From positions 1 to 7,711 of the forward strand of contig JASJAL010000100.1 of assembly GCA_030067055.1 (NCBI GenBank): a stretch of DNA of 7,711 nt, written 5' to 3'. The notes under the pieces were generated by a model, which did no database searches, was not told the DNA's origin, and worked only from the letters and a program-made list of their open reading frames with translations. The translations under genes and the position numbers were made by a program. Source of the stretch: Kiloniellales bacterium. Its GTDB lineage: Bacteria > Pseudomonadota > Alphaproteobacteria > Kiloniellales > JAKSBE01. This document shows positions 5,200 through 7,711 of the stretch, in pieces (the stretch's first letter is position 1; each line of letters starts with the position of its first letter).

Positions 5200-5952
5200 T
5201 TGAAGCTCGAATTCGACTCCGACGAAGGCTTCGGCCAGCGCGCGACCCTGGGGCTGATCGTGCTGCAGGCGGACGAGACCGTCGAGCCGGAGTTCCGCGG
5301 CCTCGTCGCTCTCGAAGGCGTCGTGCTCTATCACAGCCGTGTGCCGAGCGGTGCCGAGGTCACACCGGAGACCCTGGCCGCGATGCAGGCCGAGATTCCC
5401 GCCGCCGTGCGCCGCCTACCGCCGACCGCGGAGTTCGACGTGATCGGCTATGCCTGCACCTCGGGTGCGACCATCATCGGGGAGGCCGCGGTCGCGGAAG
5501 CGATCCGCTCGGTCCGGCCCGGGGTCGCGACCAGCGATCCTCTTACCGCGACCAAGGCGGCGTGCCGCGCCCTGGACGTGCGGCGGCTCGGCTTCGTCAC
5601 GCCTTATGTTGCGGAGGTCTCTGCGGCCATGCGCCGCAACCTGGAAGAGGCCGGCCTCGAGATCGCCGCCTTTGGCTCCTTCGAGGAGAGCGAGGAATCC
5701 GTCGTCGCGCGCATCGCGCCGGCCTCGGTGCTCGACGCCATCGTGCGGGTCGGTGCGGCGGCCGAATGCGAGGCGGTGTTCGCCTCCTGCACCAATCTAC
5801 GGGCGACCGGTGTGATCGCCGAGGCCGAGACGCGCCTTGGCAAACCGGTGATCACAAGCAACCAAGCCCTGGCCTGGCACATGCTCCGCCTCGCCGGCCT
5901 GCCGGACGGTCAGGCCGTCGCCGGATCTCTGTTTCGCTGTTCGCTGCCCTGA
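5200..5952 (+). CDS. Asp/Glu racemase superfamily enzyme, EutA / maleate isomerase-like
   Basis: A 250-residue protein of the Asp/Glu/hydantoin racemase superfamily, closest by pattern to maleate cis-trans isomerase, arylmalonate decarboxylase and ectoine-utilisation protein EutA. Both catalytic-type cysteines are present, each at the end of a half-domain strand: C86 in IGYACTSGATIIG and C197 in VFASCTNLRATGVI. Two cysteines point to a racemase or isomerase chemistry; arylmalonate decarboxylase keeps only the second. Other family marks are TLGLIVLQADETVEPEF (16-32), the LGFVTPYVAEV strand (130-140) and the closing PVITSNQALAWHMLRLAG (216-233). It is cytoplasmic with no signal sequence. It follows the M24 gene by 18 nt and is the last gene of the + strand group before a hairpin at 5960-5978. 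It starts with TTG behind GGGGAG. The exact substrate (maleate-like diacid, malonate derivative or other) is not determinable. Confidence 0.87.
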   Translation: MKLEFDSDEGFGQRATLGLIVLQADETVEPEFRGLVALEGVVLYHSRVPSGAEVTPETLAAMQAEIPAAVRRLPPTAEFDVIGYACTSGATIIGEAAVAEAIRSVRPGVATSDPLTATKAACRALDVRRLGFVTPYVAEVSAAMRRNLEEAGLEIAAFGSFEESEESVVARIAPASVLDAIVRVGAAAECEAVFASCTNLRATGVIAEAETRLGKPVITSNQALAWHMLRLAGLPDGQAVAGSLFRCSLP

Positions 5953-5959
5953 TCGGACG

Positions 5960-5978
5960 CGGGCGATCGCATCGCCCG
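5960..5978. terminator. Hairpin between convergent racemase-like and MFS genes
   Basis: CGGGCGAT (5960-5967) and ATCGCCCG (5971-5978) form a perfect 8-bp stem with a 3-nt loop (CGC), starting 8 nt after the racemase-like stop and 33 nt beyond the MFS stop. The position fits a bidirectional terminator. Neither strand shows a T-run after it, so termination would have to be weak or Rho-assisted. Confidence 0.5.
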
Positions 5979-5986
5979 GAGGAAGA

Positions 5987-6028
5987 ATGACTGCCGCGCT
6001 GCTCGCCGCCTCAGGAGCGCAGCCTTAA
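5987..6028 (+). pseudogene. Orphan ribosome site and 13-codon reading frame, possible gene remnant
   Basis: GGAGGAAGA (5979-5987, ending in the A of the start codon) places a near-ideal Shine-Dalgarno directly before ATG 5987. The frame reads MTAALLAASGAQP and then stops at TAA 6026-6028, inside the antisense 3' end of the MFS gene. Such a start just after the enzyme operon looks like the beginning of a former next gene cut off at a recombination junction, or a short leader. It may equally be chance. Confidence 0.25.
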
Positions 6029-7165
6029 GGTCAGCGCGGCGGCGGCGACCAGCGCCAGGGCGGCGACTAGGGAGGGCAGCAGGAAGCTCTCGCCGAAGCG
6101 GTAGGCGTAGCCGGCGAAGCTCGGGCCGATCATCTGGCCCAAGCCGAAGGCGGCAGTCATCATCGCGATCGCTCGGCGAGGATCACCCCGGGACAGCGCC
6201 CGGGCATTGATCAGGCCGAGCGCGGTAATCCCCATGAAGGTGCCGCCGAGAAGAGCGGCCGCGACGACGATGGCGACCGGGCCGGTGACCAGCACCGAAA
6301 GCGCGACCCCGAAACCCTCGACCAGGCAGGCGATGGCGAAGCTGCGGTCATTGCCCCAGCGGCGCCCGAGCCAAGCCCAGAAGGCCACGGAGGGGACCGC
6401 GGCCAGGCCGACCACCAGCCAGACCAGGCCCTCGAGGGCGGCAATCTCCGGCAGGCCGCGCACCATGGTCGAAATGAAGGTCGCGGTGATCACGTAGCCG
6501 AAGCCGAAGAGCCCGTAGGCCAGGGTCAAGGCCAGCAGGCGCCGGTCCATGCCGTCCGACGTGTTGCCGACAGCCTGAGGGGCGGCGGCCTCCGCCCCGC
6601 CTGGGACCAGGGCCCGGGCGGCCAGCAGCGCCAGCAGGGAGAGCGCGCCGCTGGCCAGCCAGAGCGCTCGCCAGTCGGCGCCTATCGCACCGAGGCCCCA
6701 GACCAGGACGGCCGAGACGGCGATTCCGCTGCCGACCCCGGCGAAGTGCACCGACGACAGGCCGGGCCGTCCGGCCTGGGCCAAGCGGTCGAGAATCAGT
6801 GCGGAGCCGAAGACCAGGACGAAGGCGCTGGCCACGCCGCCGAGGAGACGCAGCACCAGGAAGACCGGCACCGCCGTGGCCAGGCCCATGGCGGCGGTGG
6901 TCACGGCGCTGACGCCCAGCGCGGCCAGGAACCAAAGGCGCCGTCCGCCGGGCAGACGATCCGCCGCCGCCCCCAGGGCGCCCAGCAAATAGCCAAGGAA
7001 ATTGGCCGAGGCGACGATCCCGGCCTCGGCTTTGGTCAGTTCCAGGGCCTGCTCCATGAACGGCAGGATCGGCGTGTAGACGAAGCGTCCGATGCCCATG
7101 GCCGCGGCCAGCGCGATCAAACCGCCGAGGGCGAGCGCGATGCTATGGCTGCGGGCTCCGTCCAT
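6011..7165 (-). CDS. MFS transporter, YbfB/YjiJ family
   Basis: A 384-residue integral inner-membrane protein with about 12 hydrophobic helices in two six-helix halves, joined by a polar loop around residues 190-210 (GGAEAAAPQAVGNTSDGMDR). The first helix carries the family signature AAMGIGRFVYTPILPFM, followed by ASANFLGYLLGALGAA in helix 2 and the DRLPGGRR loop in the usual MFS A-motif place. The second half has LINARALSRGDPRRAIAMMT and FGLGQMIGPSFAGY, both typical of YbfB/YjiJ proteins. Substrates of this family are largely unknown; proton-driven export or uptake of small molecules is presumed. The ATG at 7165 is preferred, with GGAG 11 nt upstream; a GTG at 7177 would add four residues but lacks a ribosome site. 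It converges on the enzyme cluster, so shared function is possible but not shown. Confidence 0.9.
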   Translation of the reverse strand: MDGARSHSIALALGGLIALAAAMGIGRFVYTPILPFMEQALELTKAEAGIVASANFLGYLLGALGAAADRLPGGRRLWFLAALGVSAVTTAAMGLATAVPVFLVLRLLGGVASAFVLVFGSALILDRLAQAGRPGLSSVHFAGVGSGIAVSAVLVWGLGAIGADWRALWLASGALSLLALLAARALVPGGAEAAAPQAVGNTSDGMDRRLLALTLAYGLFGFGYVITATFISTMVRGLPEIAALEGLVWLVVGLAAVPSVAFWAWLGRRWGNDRSFAIACLVEGFGVALSVLVTGPVAIVVAAALLGGTFMGITALGLINARALSRGDPRRAIAMMTAAFGLGQMIGPSFAGYAYRFGESFLLPSLVAALALVAAAALTLRLRS

Positions 7166-7302
7166 CGAAGGGGCCACTCCGAAGGCTGTGGCATGGCCGC
7201 CGCGGGCGGCGACCGCAAGCTCACGTCATTCGCCCGATTCGAGCAAGCGGGCATTCGCTGGGGGAATCGGTCGCTCAACTCTAAAGAAGTGAAAATTTAG
7301 TT

Positions 7303-7311
7303 TTATCCACA
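7303..7311 (+). promoter_or_regulatory. Perfect consensus DnaA box
   Basis: TTATCCACA matches the canonical 9-mer bound by DnaA. It sits next to an AT-rich run (7281-7306). Only one full match is seen, so an origin is not supported; DnaA-linked gene regulation or chance are alternatives. Confidence 0.4.
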
Positions 7312-7331
7312 ACCTGAGCTCGCATCTCGAT

Positions 7332-7363
7332 TTGATTCGTGATACGACTTATACGGGAATCAA
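7332..7363. repeat. Inverted repeat TTGATTC / GAATCAA upstream of the MFS gene
   Basis: TTGATTC (7332-7338) and GAATCAA (7357-7363) form perfect 7-bp arms around an 18-nt spacer that itself holds two ATACG copies (7342 and 7351). It lies about 170 nt before the MFS start in the AT-rich patch. It may be an operator for a dimeric regulator. Confidence 0.35.
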
Positions 7364-7562
7364 CATCCGGGAAATCTCGGAAAAAACTGCCGCTCGGATC
7401 GTGTGCCGGTGATGCAGCGTCACGCTCCGACCCACCGACTGCGCCGTGAAGACGATGCATATCGCGCCAGTCTTAGGGCGCATCTCCTGACGGCCGCCGA
7501 TGTGCGGCGCGGGACAGCGATGACGACAGACCCAGTTCAAATTCCCTGCCCGGTGGATTCAG

Positions 7563-7609
7563 GTCCTCTGTGCCAAGCAATTGGCAAATCTCTGAGGACG
7601 GTCTCCGTC
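7563..7609 (+). other. Possible structured RNA or attenuator-like element
   Basis: TGCCAA (7571-7576) and TTGGCA (7581-7586) close a GCAA loop, a GNRA-type tetraloop on the + strand. This hairpin is enclosed by GTCCTC (7563-7568) and GAGGAC (7594-7599). A second hairpin, GACGG-TCT-CCGTC (7597-7609), shares GAC with the outer stem, so the two would be mutually exclusive. No known RNA family is recognised. Confidence 0.25.
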
Positions 7610-7711
7610 GGTGCGCCGCGGCGGCTGGGTTCAGCTTTCCTGGATGCAATCTCGGTTGGCGGCAAGCGGCGGCGGAGAGGGGTCCCTTTGGGCCATCTGA
7701 CGGCGTAGGGG

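Larger units (their letters stand above)
7166..7711. other. Long region without a convincing gene
   Basis: I see no supportable coding sequence here. The open frame 7403-7708 has no ribosome site, is basic and low in complexity, and resembles no family. The stretch 7271-7400 is distinctly AT-richer than the rest of the window and probably holds the promoter of the minus-strand MFS gene, although no clear -35/-10 pair stands out. It also contains a DnaA-box match, an inverted repeat at 7332-7363 and a possible RNA fold at 7563-7609, listed separately. A gene on either side of the window end could also use this region as its upstream sequence. Confidence 0.6.

Noticed and set aside
7532..7550. 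GTTCAAATTCC resembling a tRNA T-arm
   Set aside because: No 5-bp T-stem, acceptor stem, anticodon arm or D-arm can be formed around it.
7403..7708. 101-codon + strand frame at the right end
   Set aside because: No ribosome site, no family resemblance, basic low-complexity C-terminus; treated as chance.
1..7711. CRISPR array, insertion sequence or integrase
   Set aside because: No regularly spaced repeats, transposase or integrase reading frames were found in the window.

Overview
The window is a GC-rich bacterial chromosomal segment. Codon usage (strong G/C at third positions), the Shine-Dalgarno sequences and the gene families point to an alphaproteobacterium, perhaps a Rhodospirillales/Kiloniellales-type organism; this assignment is inference, as there is no rRNA or phylogenetic marker.

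Layout: (1) 1-264, + strand: the C-terminal end of a universal stress protein, followed by a strong GC hairpin (terminator candidate). (2) 375-1217, +: a protein built of seven TPR units in exact 34-residue register, with a short basic tail. (3) 1249-1773, - strand: an AT-richer orphan gene of unknown function with a very good Shine-Dalgarno, probably acquired separately from its neighbours. (4) 1942-5952, +: a LysR (GcvA-type) regulator, a CmcJ/NvfI-type non-heme Fe(II) oxygenase, an M24 'pita-bread' metallohydrolase and an Asp/Glu-racemase/maleate-isomerase (EutA-like) enzyme. The last two genes are only 18 nt apart, and both use TTG starts behind strong Shine-Dalgarno sequences. (5) 6011-7165, -: a 12-TM MFS transporter of the YbfB/YjiJ type, convergent with the cluster. 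(6) 7166-7711: no convincing gene; an AT-rich patch with one perfect DnaA box, inverted repeats and a possible nested RNA hairpin.

The most interesting observation is a motif of the form CTTGAA-N5-TTC(A/G)(A/G)(G/C). It occurs once in each of the three longer + strand gaps of the cluster: before lysR (1906), before the oxygenase gene (2875, perfect palindrome) and before the M24 gene (3888). This is what would be expected if the LysR protein controls itself and the three downstream enzyme genes, making the segment a small autoregulated regulon. The three enzymes (oxidation, amide or C-N/C-O hydrolysis, and cysteine-based isomerisation/decarboxylation) could form a short catabolic route, with the convergent MFS protein as a possible transporter. 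The substrate cannot be read from the sequence, and the pathway is a hypothesis.
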